Positions 8,360 to 17,405 of a stretch of 64,000 nucleotides of DNA are shown piece by piece. Location: contig NZ_CP050497.1 in NCBI RefSeq assembly GCF_018336815.1, forward strand, positions 620,001-684,000, given 5' to 3'. This stretch comes from Treponema vincentii. GTDB lineage: Bacteria > Spirochaetota > Spirochaetia > Treponematales > Treponemataceae. A program made the position numbers and the translations under genes. Position 1 is the stretch's first letter. Each line of letters begins with the position of its first letter. A model generated the notes under the pieces. That model made no database searches. It was not told the origin of the DNA and saw only the letters and a list, made by a program, of their open reading frames with translations.

Positions 8360-8917
8360 ATGTACATAAAAAAACTAGTAGGCACCCAATGCTACCTTTC
8401 GCCGCTCAATATCGAAGATGCCGAACAGTATGCCGTTTGGCTGAACGACGTAGAAGTCACCGAAAATCTGCAATTAATTTCATCGATTATTCCCGTCGAT
8501 GGGGAAAGGGAGCTTCTAAAAAAACTCGCTCAAGATCACAATTACGGCATCATCGACAAAGAGACTAATGAGCTGCTCGGCAATGTCGGCTTTATCGATA
8601 TCAATCACCTTCACCGGACGGCGGAAATCGGTATCTTCATCGGCAATAAGAGCTATTGGGGTAAGGGATACGGGCGAGAAGCGCTGTCGCTGCTGCTGGA
8701 TTACGCTTTTAAAAAGCTCAACCTGCATAATATTCTGTTACGAGTGTATGACTTTAATCAACGTGCCATTGCCTGCTACGAAAAAGTCGGCTTTAAAAAA
8801 ATAGGAGAAATCCGTGACGGCTTAATCAGGAATATGGAATATCACAACATTATACTGATGGATATTCTACCCGCAGATTTTTATGAAACAAATCCGCAGT
8901 ATAAAATTGAAAAATAA
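8360..8917 (+). CDS. GNAT-family N-acetyltransferase (RimJ/RimL type)
   Basis: Cytosolic acetyl-CoA-dependent N-acetyltransferase of the acetyltransf_3 group; substrate unknown (protein N-terminus, antibiotic or small amine). ATG 8360 is set by AAAAGGAG at 8346-8353. The 185-residue protein shows LVGTQCYLSPLNIEDAEQY, the acetyl-CoA loop YWGKGYGREA and the late motif NQRAIACYEKVGFKKIG. No operon partner: upstream is a type B palindrome, downstream a separate serS promoter. Confidence 0.88.
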   Translation: MYIKKLVGTQCYLSPLNIEDAEQYAVWLNDVEVTENLQLISSIIPVDGERELLKKLAQDHNYGIIDKETNELLGNVGFIDINHLHRTAEIGIFIGNKSYWGKGYGREALSLLLDYAFKKLNLHNILLRVYDFNQRAIACYEKVGFKKIGEIRDGLIRNMEYHNIILMDILPADFYETNPQYKIEK

Positions 8918-8925
8918 GAAAACGC

Positions 8926-8954
8926 TTGCATAAAGCACAATAACTTCATACAAT
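8926..8954 (+). promoter_or_regulatory. serS promoter, probably giving a leaderless mRNA
   Basis: TTGCAT (8926-8931), 17-base spacer, TACAAT (8949-8954). The serS ATG is only 7 bases beyond the -10 box and no ribosome binding site is present, so transcription should start at or next to the start codon. Confidence 0.6.
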
Positions 8955-8961
8955 ATCAACT

Positions 8962-10236
8962 ATGCTTGACTATCGATTTATCAAAAATAATTTGGAAGCG
9001 GTTAAACAAAATATTATTAACCGCGCTATGCATGCCGATGCAGAGGCTGCCGTCCGCCTCTTTGACGAACGGACTGAAATGACAACTGCATTGCAAGGGC
9101 TTCAGGCAAAACGAAACGAAAACTCCCTTGCAATGAAAAAAGCAAAGGATGTCGCAGAACGCAATGCGCTCATCGAAACGGGCAAGGCGATTAAAGCCGA
9201 AATCGCGGCTGCCGAAGCAGCTTTAAAAGAAAAAGAAGCGGCACTTGAGGCAGCGATGATGCAGATCCCGAATATGGCACATCCTGATGCTCCAATCGGC
9301 AAGGAAGATACGGAAAACTGCGAAGTAAAACAGGTCGGTACCGTTCCTCAGTTTGATTTTGAGCCGAAAGATCACGTACAACTGGCGGAAGCGCTCGATT
9401 TAATCGACTTCGATGCTGCAACCAAGGTTTCCGGCGTAAAATTCTACTATCTTAAAAACGAGGCGGTGTTTTTGGAGCAGGCGCTGGTGCTGTACGGTTT
9501 GAATATTCTGCGCAAGCACGGGTTTACTCCATTTATTACCCCTGACGTTGCAAAAGAAGAAATCCTTCGCGGTATCGGCTTTAATCCGCGCGGAAGCGAA
9601 TCGAATGTCTATACTATAGAAGACGAAGGCACCTGCCTTGTCGCCACGGCGGAAATTACGCTCGGCGGATACCACGCGGACGAAATCCTTGAAAAAGCAA
9701 AGCTCCCGTTGATGTATTGCGGTCTTTCGCACTGTTTCCGGCGCGAAGCGGGAGCGGCAGGTCAGTTCTCGAAGGGATTGTACCGCGTACACCAATTTAC
9801 CAAGCTGGAAATGTTCGTATACTGCACCCCCGAAGAATCCGATGCAATCCACGAAAAACTCCGCCTTATCGAAGAAGAAATATTCACCGGTTTAGGCATT
9901 GCGTTCCGTGTTGTCGATACCTGCACCGGAGACCTCGGCGCTCCCGCCTACCGTAAATGGGACTTGGAAGCATGGATGCCCGGGCGCAACGGCGGAGAGT
10001 GGGGTGAGGTTACCTCCACATCGAATTGTACCGACTATCAGGCACGCCGCCTTAATGTACGGTTTAAAGACGATGACGGGAAAAACAAATACGTGCACAT
10101 GCTGAACGGTACGGCGATTGCTGTGTCCCGTGCGCTTGTTGCTATTATCGAAAACTATCAGCAGAAGGACGGCAGCATCAAAATACCTGAAGCATTGGTA
10201 CCCTACTGCGGATTTGATGTCATCAAAAAGAAATAA
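8962..10236 (+). CDS. serS: Seryl-tRNA synthetase
   Basis: Cytosolic class II synthetase that charges tRNA-Ser (and tRNA-Sec, relevant because the window encodes a selenoprotein). 424 residues, normal length. N-terminal helical tRNA-binding arm (about residues 30-110, Ala/Lys/Glu-rich coiled coil), then the catalytic core with motif 2 FRREAGAAG, TKLEMF, and motif 3 near the end (GTAIAVSRALVAIIENYQ). Starts at ATG 8962 with no visible ribosome binding site behind a leaderless-type promoter. Followed by the secG promoter only four bases after the stop. Confidence 0.97.
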   Translation: MLDYRFIKNNLEAVKQNIINRAMHADAEAAVRLFDERTEMTTALQGLQAKRNENSLAMKKAKDVAERNALIETGKAIKAEIAAAEAALKEKEAALEAAMMQIPNMAHPDAPIGKEDTENCEVKQVGTVPQFDFEPKDHVQLAEALDLIDFDAATKVSGVKFYYLKNEAVFLEQALVLYGLNILRKHGFTPFITPDVAKEEILRGIGFNPRGSESNVYTIEDEGTCLVATAEITLGGYHADEILEKAKLPLMYCGLSHCFRREAGAAGQFSKGLYRVHQFTKLEMFVYCTPEESDAIHEKLRLIEEEIFTGLGIAFRVVDTCTGDLGAPAYRKWDLEAWMPGRNGGEWGEVTSTSNCTDYQARRLNVRFKDDDGKNKYVHMLNGTAIAVSRALVAIIENYQQKDGSIKIPEALVPYCGFDVIKKK

Positions 10237-10239
10237 TGC

Positions 10240-10268
10240 TTGCATAACCCTGTAATTATTTATATAAT
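10240..10268 (+). promoter_or_regulatory. Promoter of secG
   Basis: TTGCAT (10240-10245), 17-base spacer, perfect TATAAT (10263-10268), then a 30-base leader with GGAG before ATG 10299. Confidence 0.7.
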
Positions 10269-10298
10269 GAAGGATAATTTACTAAATCTGGAGTATTT

Positions 10299-10697
10299 AT
10301 GAGCGGAATAAGTATCGCATTATTGGTGTTTTTTATTATAGTTGCGTTTTTGATTGTCGGACTGGTGTTATTGCAGAATGAAGAAGGAGACAGCTTAGGC
10401 GGTCTTTTTTCAGGCGGATCGAATTCCGCTTTCGGCTCACGTTCCGGCAACATATTGACAAGAGCAACGTATACACTGATAACGCTCTTTTTTGTTGTTA
10501 CGTTCTTCCTTGCATGGTTAAACAAGAGTCCGGGGGATTCCGGTTTACAGCAGGATGCTCAAATACAGCAGGCAGAAACGGCAACAGAATGGTGGAAAGA
10601 GGCATCATCCGATGCTAATGGAACCGACAATGCGGAGGATACCGAAACTACTCTTCAATCTTCCGAAGGAACAGCTGCCGAAAACACATCTCATTAA
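10299..10697 (+). CDS. secG: Protein-export membrane protein SecG
   Basis: Small subunit of the SecYEG translocon in the inner membrane. Two hydrophobic helices (residues about 4-24 and 53-73) separated by the family loop with GDSLGGLFSGG and AFGSRSGN. The 132-residue length exceeds the usual 75-110 because of an acidic, low-complexity C-terminal tail (Glu/Thr/Ser-rich), as seen in several spirochete SecG proteins. Confidence 0.92.
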   Translation: MSGISIALLVFFIIVAFLIVGLVLLQNEEGDSLGGLFSGGSNSAFGSRSGNILTRATYTLITLFFVVTFFLAWLNKSPGDSGLQQDAQIQQAETATEWWKEASSDANGTDNAEDTETTLQSSEGTAAENTSH

Positions 10698-10711
10698 GCA
10701 ATGTTCTCATA

Positions 10712-10747
10712 TTTAATAACTGTTTAATAACTGTTTAATAACTGTTT
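10712..10747 (+). repeat. 11-base tandem repeat, three units
   Basis: TTTAATAACTG repeated three times plus a partial unit, between secG and the diguanylate cyclase gene. Possible promoter-spacing tract; role unknown. Confidence 0.8.
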
Positions 10748-10799
10748 CTTGGAATATGTATTCCAATAAGTTGCAACGAGATGAATATAGTGCCATCTC

Positions 10800-13700
10800 A
10801 TGTTAGGATTGTTCCTCTGTAAAAGGAGCGTGCGAGTAGGCGTGAAATATTTTATTACATTCGTTAGCATACTTTTTTTAATGGCCGGCTTAGTATTTTG
10901 TACGGACTTGGCGCCGCTTTCATTTTATACCGAACCGGCTTTATTCCCCTTTAATGCAGTTGTCGGTGTTGCAGAAGACAGTCAAGATTGTCTGTATTTT
11001 GCTACCCGTTCGGGACTCATTAAGTATAACGGAATTACTTGCGAAAAATACGAACACCTTCCCTTTGACAATACCACTATGCGCTCAAGTCAAATTCAAA
11101 CCATTTATATGGATACTGATGATGTACTTTGGCTTGGTACATACAGCGGATTAGAGCGTTTCGATACCAAAAGCGGAATACTCAAACATTTTCCTGTCAG
11201 CGATGATGTCATTACAGCGATTTTTCGCGATTCAAAACGGCAGCTATGGGTAGGGACAATCAACGGATTATACTTTTGCCGCGATGGAAGTTGCAAAAAC
11301 TTTATACCTTTTAATAACCATCAATATCATTCTTTTATCGGGAACAATACTATCCGATCCATCAGCGAAGACTCTCATGGTATCATCTATGCCTCAACAT
11401 ATAACGGAGTATGGCAATACAACGAATCGGAAGGAGCTTTTGAACCGTGTAGCTTGATACCCGAAGGGTGCCCCGGAAAAAGCGGTGTCGTGTATCACTT
11501 TATAGAAGATAGCGATGGTGTGTACTGGCTTTCCGTCTGGGGTATCGGGCTTGTCCGGATTACGCCCGGCGACAACAGCTATGAGGTATACTCGCTGCCG
11601 GATGCACGGATATATACGCTCTATAATAATTTTCTTACCGACGAATACATTGCAGTGGGGACATGGGGCGGCGGAATATACATCATCAACAAAAAAACAA
11701 AAGAAGTAACCCCATATAAAGCGAATCAAAACCCGGAGGGCTCTTTAACCAATAATGTCGTATATTCATTCTTTATAAATAAATATAACATGCTGTTTGT
11801 CGGAACGGCGGATGCACTCAATATAGCGGATTTAAACCGCCTTTCGGGTGATATTGCAGTACCGCTCCATGCCGAATCTTACGCAAGCAAAAAAAAATTA
11901 TTGCATCTTGATGATAGTATTGCTTGTTTAACCGCCAGTAATAACTATCTCTGGGCAGCCTCCAATAATATTCTCGTTCGATATAGTTTTTATCAGTGGG
12001 AAGCGGAAGAGTTCCCGTTCATAGTAGGCAAAAATCAAGTGAACGGCGCACTCATTTATTCTATCAGTGCCACCAGCGATACGGAAGCATGGGTCGGTAC
12101 CAACAAAGGTCTGTTTTTCTTTGATTCAACCACTGCTTCATTTACGCCTATTTCATTATATAATAACCGGATATCCGATGCTTCAAGTTTTTTGATACGG
12201 TCTATCTATCAAGATTCAGATAATACCCTCTGGATAGGCACGTATGGCGCAGGGCTTATCCATTTTTCTCCCGAAAACGGTATTCTAGCACAGTACCGTC
12301 ATTCCGATGCCCCGCGTTCGTTAAGTAATGACATTATCTTTTTTATCAACCGAGACAGTCGCGGTACGTTGTGGATCGGTACAAACAAAGGTCTATGCCG
12401 GTACGTCCCCGAAACACAGGATTTTATTTCGTATTTATATGATGTAAATAAACCGACCGGTATTTCCGCCAACCGTGTCGATTCTTTTTGTGAAGATTCA
12501 AAGGGATATCTATGGTTCGGTACAAACGATGGCGGTATTTGCCGGTTTGACCCAAAAACAGAACTTTTCCGTACCTATACAAAGGATATCGGACTCTCCT
12601 CCAATCAGATTATCGGTATAACCGATGCAGATGACGACTTTTTATGGATAGCGGGACTCAAATATTTAAATTTATTCGATACAGCCCATCAAACAGCCCA
12701 AGCGTATAATATCACGAACATACACCAATACGGTTATTTTTCTTGCCCCCCCATCGCTTTAAAAAATAAGGGGATGTTTTTCTTCGGCACCAATAAAGGC
12801 ATATTAAAAATCTCTCAAGCAAAACTCTATGCATCCCGTCTCCAATTTATACCTATTAAGATACGGGGACTTACGGTAGACGGACAGTCGGTTAATCTCT
12901 ATACAAAAAAGCAGCCGTTCATATTTGATTACAAAACAAATGATATTAAAATTTCATTTGCTGCACCCTATTCTTCCCGACGCAAGAAACCGGTCTACGC
13001 CTATAAATTAGTCGGCTTTGATAAAGACTGGATTGTTGCATCCGATCGAAATTATGTACAATATACACATCTGCCCCCCGGATCGTATACGTTTTTAGTA
13101 AAAAATGCGGCAGAGGATCGGAGTGTCGTACAAGACAGAGTCTCGTTCACCATACGACAAAGTTTTCTCATCTCACCCGTTATGATTTGGTTCTATATAG
13201 TAATTATAGCCATTATTATCTTCTTGGCTTACAAGATTCATAAGCTATATTGGCTGCAGCGGTATGCAGACCTGCTTGAGGAAAAACAGCTGGTATTGAT
13301 TCAAGACAACTTTACCCTTAAAGAGCTTTCCTTGCTCGACCACTTAACCGGCATTGGGAACCGCCGGTATATCGATATGATCGGCTTAAAGATATGGCAA
13401 ATGGCGGTAGAGCATAATGTTTCGATAGCGGTTATGATGTTTGATATCGACTTGTTTAAAAATTATAACGACTGCTTCGGTCATCAGGCAGGCGATGAAC
13501 TGTTGCGTTTAATCGGAACGGATTTAAAGAAGCGCATCCGGACGGAAACAGACTTAATCGGTCGATACGGTGGCGAAGAATTTTTGATTGTGTTGTATAA
13601 CTTGCTTCCCGAAAAGGCAATGCATATTGCGGAAGGAATCCGAAAAACAGTGGAAACGATGCATGAGCGGCATGCCAAAGAAATGGTAGGACAAACAACT

Positions 13701-13859
13701 ATCAGTATCGGAGTTTTTGCGGGGGAACCTACCGAAAAAGACACTTTTGAACAAATGATCCATAAAGCGGACTGTGCACTCTATCGTGCAAAACAGACGG
13801 GAAGAAATAAAGTTGTATTTTATGACACAACGATGGATCAAATAACCGACTGTCACTGA
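10800..13859 (+). CDS. Propeller-sensor diguanylate cyclase (Reg_prop, Y_Y_Y, GGDEF)
   Basis: Membrane receptor that would make cyclic di-GMP in response to an extracytoplasmic ligand. Order: signal peptide/anchor (KYFITFVSILFLMAGLVF), a periplasmic region of about 700 residues made of two-component-regulator-propeller repeats (WLGTYSGL, WVGTINGLY, WIGTNKGL), a Y_Y_Y domain (about 720-780, YAYKLVGFDKDW and LPPGSYTF), one transmembrane helix (about 795-820), and a C-terminal GGDEF domain with an active-type GGEEF at about residue 922. The partially altered RxxD inhibitory site cannot be judged. The ATG 10800 lacks a ribosome binding site; a GTG at 10842, preceded by AAAAGGAG at 10821-10828, would give a cleaner signal peptide and is a good alternative. 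The EF-G gene follows after 17 bases. Confidence 0.9.
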   Translation: MLGLFLCKRSVRVGVKYFITFVSILFLMAGLVFCTDLAPLSFYTEPALFPFNAVVGVAEDSQDCLYFATRSGLIKYNGITCEKYEHLPFDNTTMRSSQIQTIYMDTDDVLWLGTYSGLERFDTKSGILKHFPVSDDVITAIFRDSKRQLWVGTINGLYFCRDGSCKNFIPFNNHQYHSFIGNNTIRSISEDSHGIIYASTYNGVWQYNESEGAFEPCSLIPEGCPGKSGVVYHFIEDSDGVYWLSVWGIGLVRITPGDNSYEVYSLPDARIYTLYNNFLTDEYIAVGTWGGGIYIINKKTKEVTPYKANQNPEGSLTNNVVYSFFINKYNMLFVGTADALNIADLNRLSGDIAVPLHAESYASKKKLLHLDDSIACLTASNNYLWAASNNILVRYSFYQWEAEEFPFIVGKNQVNGALIYSISATSDTEAWVGTNKGLFFFDSTTASFTPISLYNNRISDASSFLIRSIYQDSDNTLWIGTYGAGLIHFSPENGILAQYRHSDAPRSLSNDIIFFINRDSRGTLWIGTNKGLCRYVPETQDFISYLYDVNKPTGISANRVDSFCEDSKGYLWFGTNDGGICRFDPKTELFRTYTKDIGLSSNQIIGITDADDDFLWIAGLKYLNLFDTAHQTAQAYNITNIHQYGYFSCPPIALKNKGMFFFGTNKGILKISQAKLYASRLQFIPIKIRGLTVDGQSVNLYTKKQPFIFDYKTNDIKISFAAPYSSRRKKPVYAYKLVGFDKDWIVASDRNYVQYTHLPPGSYTFLVKNAAEDRSVVQDRVSFTIRQSFLISPVMIWFYIVIIAIIIFLAYKIHKLYWLQRYADLLEEKQLVLIQDNFTLKELSLLDHLTGIGNRRYIDMIGLKIWQMAVEHNVSIAVMMFDIDLFKNYNDCFGHQAGDELLRLIGTDLKKRIRTETDLIGRYGGEEFLIVLYNLLPEKAMHIAEGIRKTVETMHERHAKEMVGQTTISIGVFAGEPTEKDTFEQMIHKADCALYRAKQTGRNKVVFYDTTMDQITDCH

Positions 13860-13876
13860 TTAAAAAGGAGCAGCAC

Positions 13877-15940
13877 GTGCTTAACACTATGCGAAATATC
13901 GGCATCATGGCGCATATCGATGCCGGAAAAACAACAACAACCGAACGTATTCTTTTTTATACCGGAAAAATTCACCGTATTGGAGAAATTGATGACGGAG
14001 CTGCGGCAATGGATTGGATGCAGCAAGAACAAGACAGGGGTATCACCATTCAGAGCGCTGCAACGACAACCTATTGGCGTGATCATCAAATCAACATTAT
14101 CGACACGCCCGGGCACGTTGACTTTACCGCTGAGGTAGAGCGCTCGCTGCGTGTGCTCGACGGCGCGGTTGCCGTACTCTGTGCAGTAGGTTGGGTGCAA
14201 CCGCAGACGGAAACAGTGTGGCGGCAGGCGGATCATTACAATGTACCGCGCATCTGTTTTGTGAACAAGATGGACAGAATCGGCGCCGATTTTTTTGCGG
14301 CGATGGAAGATGTTAAAGAGAAATTCGGCTGCACGGTAATGCCGCTTGAAATTCCTATCGGCAGTGCGGAAAGTTTTGAAGGTGTTATCGACCTGATTAC
14401 AATGGAAGAAATCCGCTGGGATGCGGAAACGGAAGGGGAAAAATTTACCCGCAGCCCGCTTTCCGCCCAATACCGTGCGGAGGCGGAAAAATACCGCGAA
14501 AAAATGCTGGATGTTGTTTCCGCCTATTCCGATACGGTAACGGAGTTGATGCTTGAAGGAGAACCCATTCCGGCAGAACTTATCAAAAAAGAAATCCGTA
14601 CCGCGGTACTTAAACGGCAGTATATTCCGTTTTTATGCGGAGCTTCGCGGCGCAATATCGGTATTCAGCCGCTCATCGACGCAATCGTGGACTATCTTCC
14701 AGCACCCGATGAAGTTGCGCCTGCCGAGGGGATTCAGCTGAAAAAAGGAACGCCTGTTTCCGTTCCCTGCAAAAGCGATGGCGTGCCGCTCGGCTTGGTC
14801 TTTAAGATTCAGTATGACCGGGAAGCGGGCGCACTTTGCTATGTTCGCATGTATTCGGGAAAAATAAAGGCAGGCGATCAGGTATATAATGTCGGCAAAA
14901 AAAAGCGTGAGCGGATCGGCCGTATCCTGCGGATGCACTCCAATAAATCCGAACCGATGGACAGTGTGGAAGCGGGCGATATTGCCGTATTTGTCGGGCT
15001 CAAATTAGCACAAACGGGCGACACGCTCGGCAGCGAGGGGATGCCGATACTCCTTGAATCTATGCAGTTCCCCGAACCGGTTATCTCCGTAGCTATCGAG
15101 CCGAAAAGCCTTTCGGAAAGCGATAAACTCAAAGAAACGCTCGCGATTCTATCACGGGAGGATCCTACTTTTATAAGCCGTGAGGATGCGGAAACGGGAC
15201 AGCTGATTATCTCCGGTATGGGGGAGCTACACTTGGACGTTCTTACAACCCGTATGCTGCAGGACTTTAAGGTGGAAGCCCGTATCGGTAAGCCGCAGGT
15301 AACCTATCGCGAGTCCATTACTCAAACGGCGGAACATACCGAGCGATTCAGCAAGGTACTTGCCGGTAAAGAACAGACAGCACAGCTTACGCTCCGTGTA
15401 GAACCGCTTGAACGAGGTTCGGGAAACAGCTTTAAGAACACGGTTAAGGTTTCGACGGGCGGCACTCCGCAGGCGCATTCCCTGCCTGAAGATATTATCG
15501 AGGCGGTGGAGCACGCGATTCGCGGCGCCTTTAATTCGGGGATTCAATACGGCTATCCGTGCGTAGACATCGGCGTAACCCTCATCGATGCCGAATACGA
15601 CGAGCTGACTGCGACAACCTTTGCGTTTGAAGCCGCCGCTGCGATGGGTTTTGATGAGGCGTGCCGAAAAGCCGCCCCCGAACTGCTTGAGCCGGTAATG
15701 AATGTCGATATTCTCTGTCCTAAGGAATTTGTTGGAGATGCGATGAGCCAGATGACGCAGCGCGGCGGCATAGTACTCGGTATGGATTCAAAGCCGAATA
15801 TCGATGTTGTTCATGCACAAGCGCCGATGGCAAAACTCTTCGGCTTTTCCACCGATTTACGCTCCGTTACGCAGGGCCGAGCCTCTTTTACGATGAGCTT
15901 TAGCCATTTTGAAATTAAAAAAGGCTGTCTCGGCGGTTAA
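13877..15940 (+). CDS. Elongation factor G paralogue
   Basis: Ribosome-dependent GTPase of 687 residues. GTP-site motifs: AHIDAGKTTTTE, DTPGHVDFT and NKMD; domains II-V complete (GMGELHLDV, and a C-terminal RGRASF-type segment, here QGRASFTMSFSHF). GTG start 13877 is set by AAAGGAG six bases upstream. The gene is not in a str operon with rpsL, rpsG or tuf, so it is more likely the second spirochete EF-G than the main translocase. In Borrelia one of the two EF-Gs acts in translocation and the other in ribosome recycling; which this is cannot be decided here. Likely co-transcribed with the diguanylate cyclase. Confidence 0.9.
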   Translation: MLNTMRNIGIMAHIDAGKTTTTERILFYTGKIHRIGEIDDGAAAMDWMQQEQDRGITIQSAATTTYWRDHQINIIDTPGHVDFTAEVERSLRVLDGAVAVLCAVGWVQPQTETVWRQADHYNVPRICFVNKMDRIGADFFAAMEDVKEKFGCTVMPLEIPIGSAESFEGVIDLITMEEIRWDAETEGEKFTRSPLSAQYRAEAEKYREKMLDVVSAYSDTVTELMLEGEPIPAELIKKEIRTAVLKRQYIPFLCGASRRNIGIQPLIDAIVDYLPAPDEVAPAEGIQLKKGTPVSVPCKSDGVPLGLVFKIQYDREAGALCYVRMYSGKIKAGDQVYNVGKKKRERIGRILRMHSNKSEPMDSVEAGDIAVFVGLKLAQTGDTLGSEGMPILLESMQFPEPVISVAIEPKSLSESDKLKETLAILSREDPTFISREDAETGQLIISGMGELHLDVLTTRMLQDFKVEARIGKPQVTYRESITQTAEHTERFSKVLAGKEQTAQLTLRVEPLERGSGNSFKNTVKVSTGGTPQAHSLPEDIIEAVEHAIRGAFNSGIQYGYPCVDIGVTLIDAEYDELTATTFAFEAAAAMGFDEACRKAAPELLEPVMNVDILCPKEFVGDAMSQMTQRGGIVLGMDSKPNIDVVHAQAPMAKLFGFSTDLRSVTQGRASFTMSFSHFEIKKGCLGG

Positions 15941-16021
15941 TCGCATAGCCGACGAGCCGTTGACGGGTAAAACGGTGTGCGCTTTCCACCTGTCATTAGG
16001 TTAGAAAGCTGCGCCGGTCGG

Positions 16022-17101
16022 TTAACCGGCAAAACAGGTGCCGACATCCCACGCAGCGCGAATCATCGGGTGATCTTCCGGTACTTTTTTGACCTTATCG
16101 GCGACCTTACTGAGCGGTACGGCAGTGATACCCCCCTGTTGCAGAGCTGTCATAACGCCGTACCGTTCCTCGGCGGCAAACTCAGCCGCAACGGCGCCAA
16201 AGCGTGTTGCCAATATGCGGTCATAGCCTGAAGGAGTACCACCTCTCTGCAAATAACCGAGCACCGTAACCCGCGCATCGGCGCCGGTAGCCGCTTCTAT
16301 CTCCCCTGCAACCCGATATCCGATTGAACCGACCATAGATTTGCGCGATTCTTTTAACGCTTTTTTGTTCATATCCTTTTCGCTAAACGATATGGCGCCT
16401 TCGGCAACTGCAACAACTGAAAAATGTTTTCCTTTTTTACGGCGTTCCAGCAAGTGCTCGGCTATTGCTTCAATCCGGTAGGGGATTTCGGGGATGATAA
16501 TAACATCACTACCCCCGGCAATACCCGCGTAGAGTGCAAGCCATCCCGCCTTATGCCCCATAATTTCTATCACCATAATTCGGTTATGACTTGCCGCTGT
16601 CGTATGCAGCCGATCGATCGCATCCGTTGCAATATCAAGCGCGGTGTGAAATCCGAAGCTCATATCATTATGCACAATATCATTGTCGATGGTTTTCGGA
16701 ATACCGATGATGTTTAAGCCTTCGTTTACGAGCATATCGGCAGTAGTCTGCGACCCATTGCCGCCGAGAACGGCAAGACAGTCTAACCGTAAGTCTTTGT
16801 AATTTTTTTTGATACAATCCACCGCCCCGCTGCCGTCCGCATTACGCCAGCCGCGGTCTTTAAACGGTTTTTCACGGGAAGCCCCCAAAATAGTCCCCCC
16901 GCGCGCGAGGATGCCGGAAAGATCTTGCTCAGTCAATATATGGTACTTATTTTCGATGAGGCCGCGGTATCCTTGCTCAATACCGACCACTTCCATTCCG
17001 TAACGGTTCATCGCTGTCCGAGCTAAAGCTCTGATAGCAGCGTTTAATCCGGGAGCATCGCCCCCCGATGTTAAAATGCCGAGGCGTTTATGTGCAGTCA
17101 T
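16022..17101 (-). CDS. 6-phosphofructokinase family enzyme (phosphoryl donor uncertain)
   Basis: Glycolytic enzyme phosphorylating fructose 6-phosphate. 359 residues with TSGGDAPGLNA at the N-terminus, GGNGSQ and PKTIDND in the active site, MGHKAGWLAL, and a C-terminal GYLQRGGTPS motif. The Gly in GGNGS resembles ATP enzymes while Lys in PKTIDND is typical of pyrophosphate-dependent or mixed-substrate (group III) enzymes. The usual Asp of GGDGS is Asn here. ATP versus PPi use therefore needs assay. ATG 17101 has no ribosome binding site and lies six bases after a TATTCT -10 box. Transcribed towards the EF-G gene. Confidence 0.9.
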   Translation of the reverse strand: MTAHKRLGILTSGGDAPGLNAAIRALARTAMNRYGMEVVGIEQGYRGLIENKYHILTEQDLSGILARGGTILGASREKPFKDRGWRNADGSGAVDCIKKNYKDLRLDCLAVLGGNGSQTTADMLVNEGLNIIGIPKTIDNDIVHNDMSFGFHTALDIATDAIDRLHTTAASHNRIMVIEIMGHKAGWLALYAGIAGGSDVIIIPEIPYRIEAIAEHLLERRKKGKHFSVVAVAEGAISFSEKDMNKKALKESRKSMVGSIGYRVAGEIEAATGADARVTVLGYLQRGGTPSGYDRILATRFGAVAAEFAAEERYGVMTALQQGGITAVPLSKVADKVKKVPEDHPMIRAAWDVGTCFAG

Positions 17102-17107
17102 ATAAGA

Positions 17108-17136
17108 AGAATACCCTGCTTTCTCTGCTTATGCAA
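17108..17136 (-). promoter_or_regulatory. Promoter of the phosphofructokinase gene, leaderless type
   Basis: On the minus strand TTGCAT (17136-17131), 17-base spacer, TATTCT (17113-17108), then six bases to the ATG. Same arrangement as at serS. Confidence 0.55.
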
Positions 17137-17212
17137 GCGAAAAAACACCGATAGTAATAGCCATAAAAAACAGCAGATATTAGAAAAAAGATGATGTGTT
17201 TATCTTCCTTTC

Positions 17213-17239
17213 GCACGAAATTTTAGGAAAATTTCGTGC
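17213..17239. repeat. Hairpin GCACGAAATTTT / AAAATTTCGTGC
   Basis: Perfect 12-base arms around AGG. A related hairpin (GTGCGAAATTTT / AAAATTTCGCAC) flanks the other type C element at 51576-51648. Confidence 0.75.
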
Positions 17240-17257
17240 ACTTTTATTTCAAAAAAA

Positions 17258-17399
17258 GGGAAATCGTACCAGACAAATAAAGCAAGAACGCAGAATAATG
17301 AGGCTGTGAGACCATTTGAACCGCGAAGAGGTTCAACTCTGGTTGAACAGCCTCATTATTCTGCGGGAATATCAATATAAGCGTCTGGTACGATTTCCC
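17258..17399. repeat. Nested palindrome element (type C), copy 1
   Basis: Perfect outer arms GGGAAATCGTACCAGAC / GTCTGGTACGATTTCCC (17258-17274, 17383-17399), perfect 19-base inner arms (17289-17307, 17347-17365; CGCAGAATAATGAGGCTGT) and a core loop with GAACC/GGTTC and TTCAA/TTGAA small stems. The copy at 51663-51805 shares the 42-base core almost exactly but has different, also matching, arms. It lies at the 3' end of mglC and may end its transcript. Confidence 0.85.
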
Positions 17400-17405
17400 T
17401 GTGTT

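Noticed and set aside
10954..11154. Additional frames inside the diguanylate cyclase gene
   Set aside because: Shadow frames without ribosome binding sites within a long conserved coding sequence.
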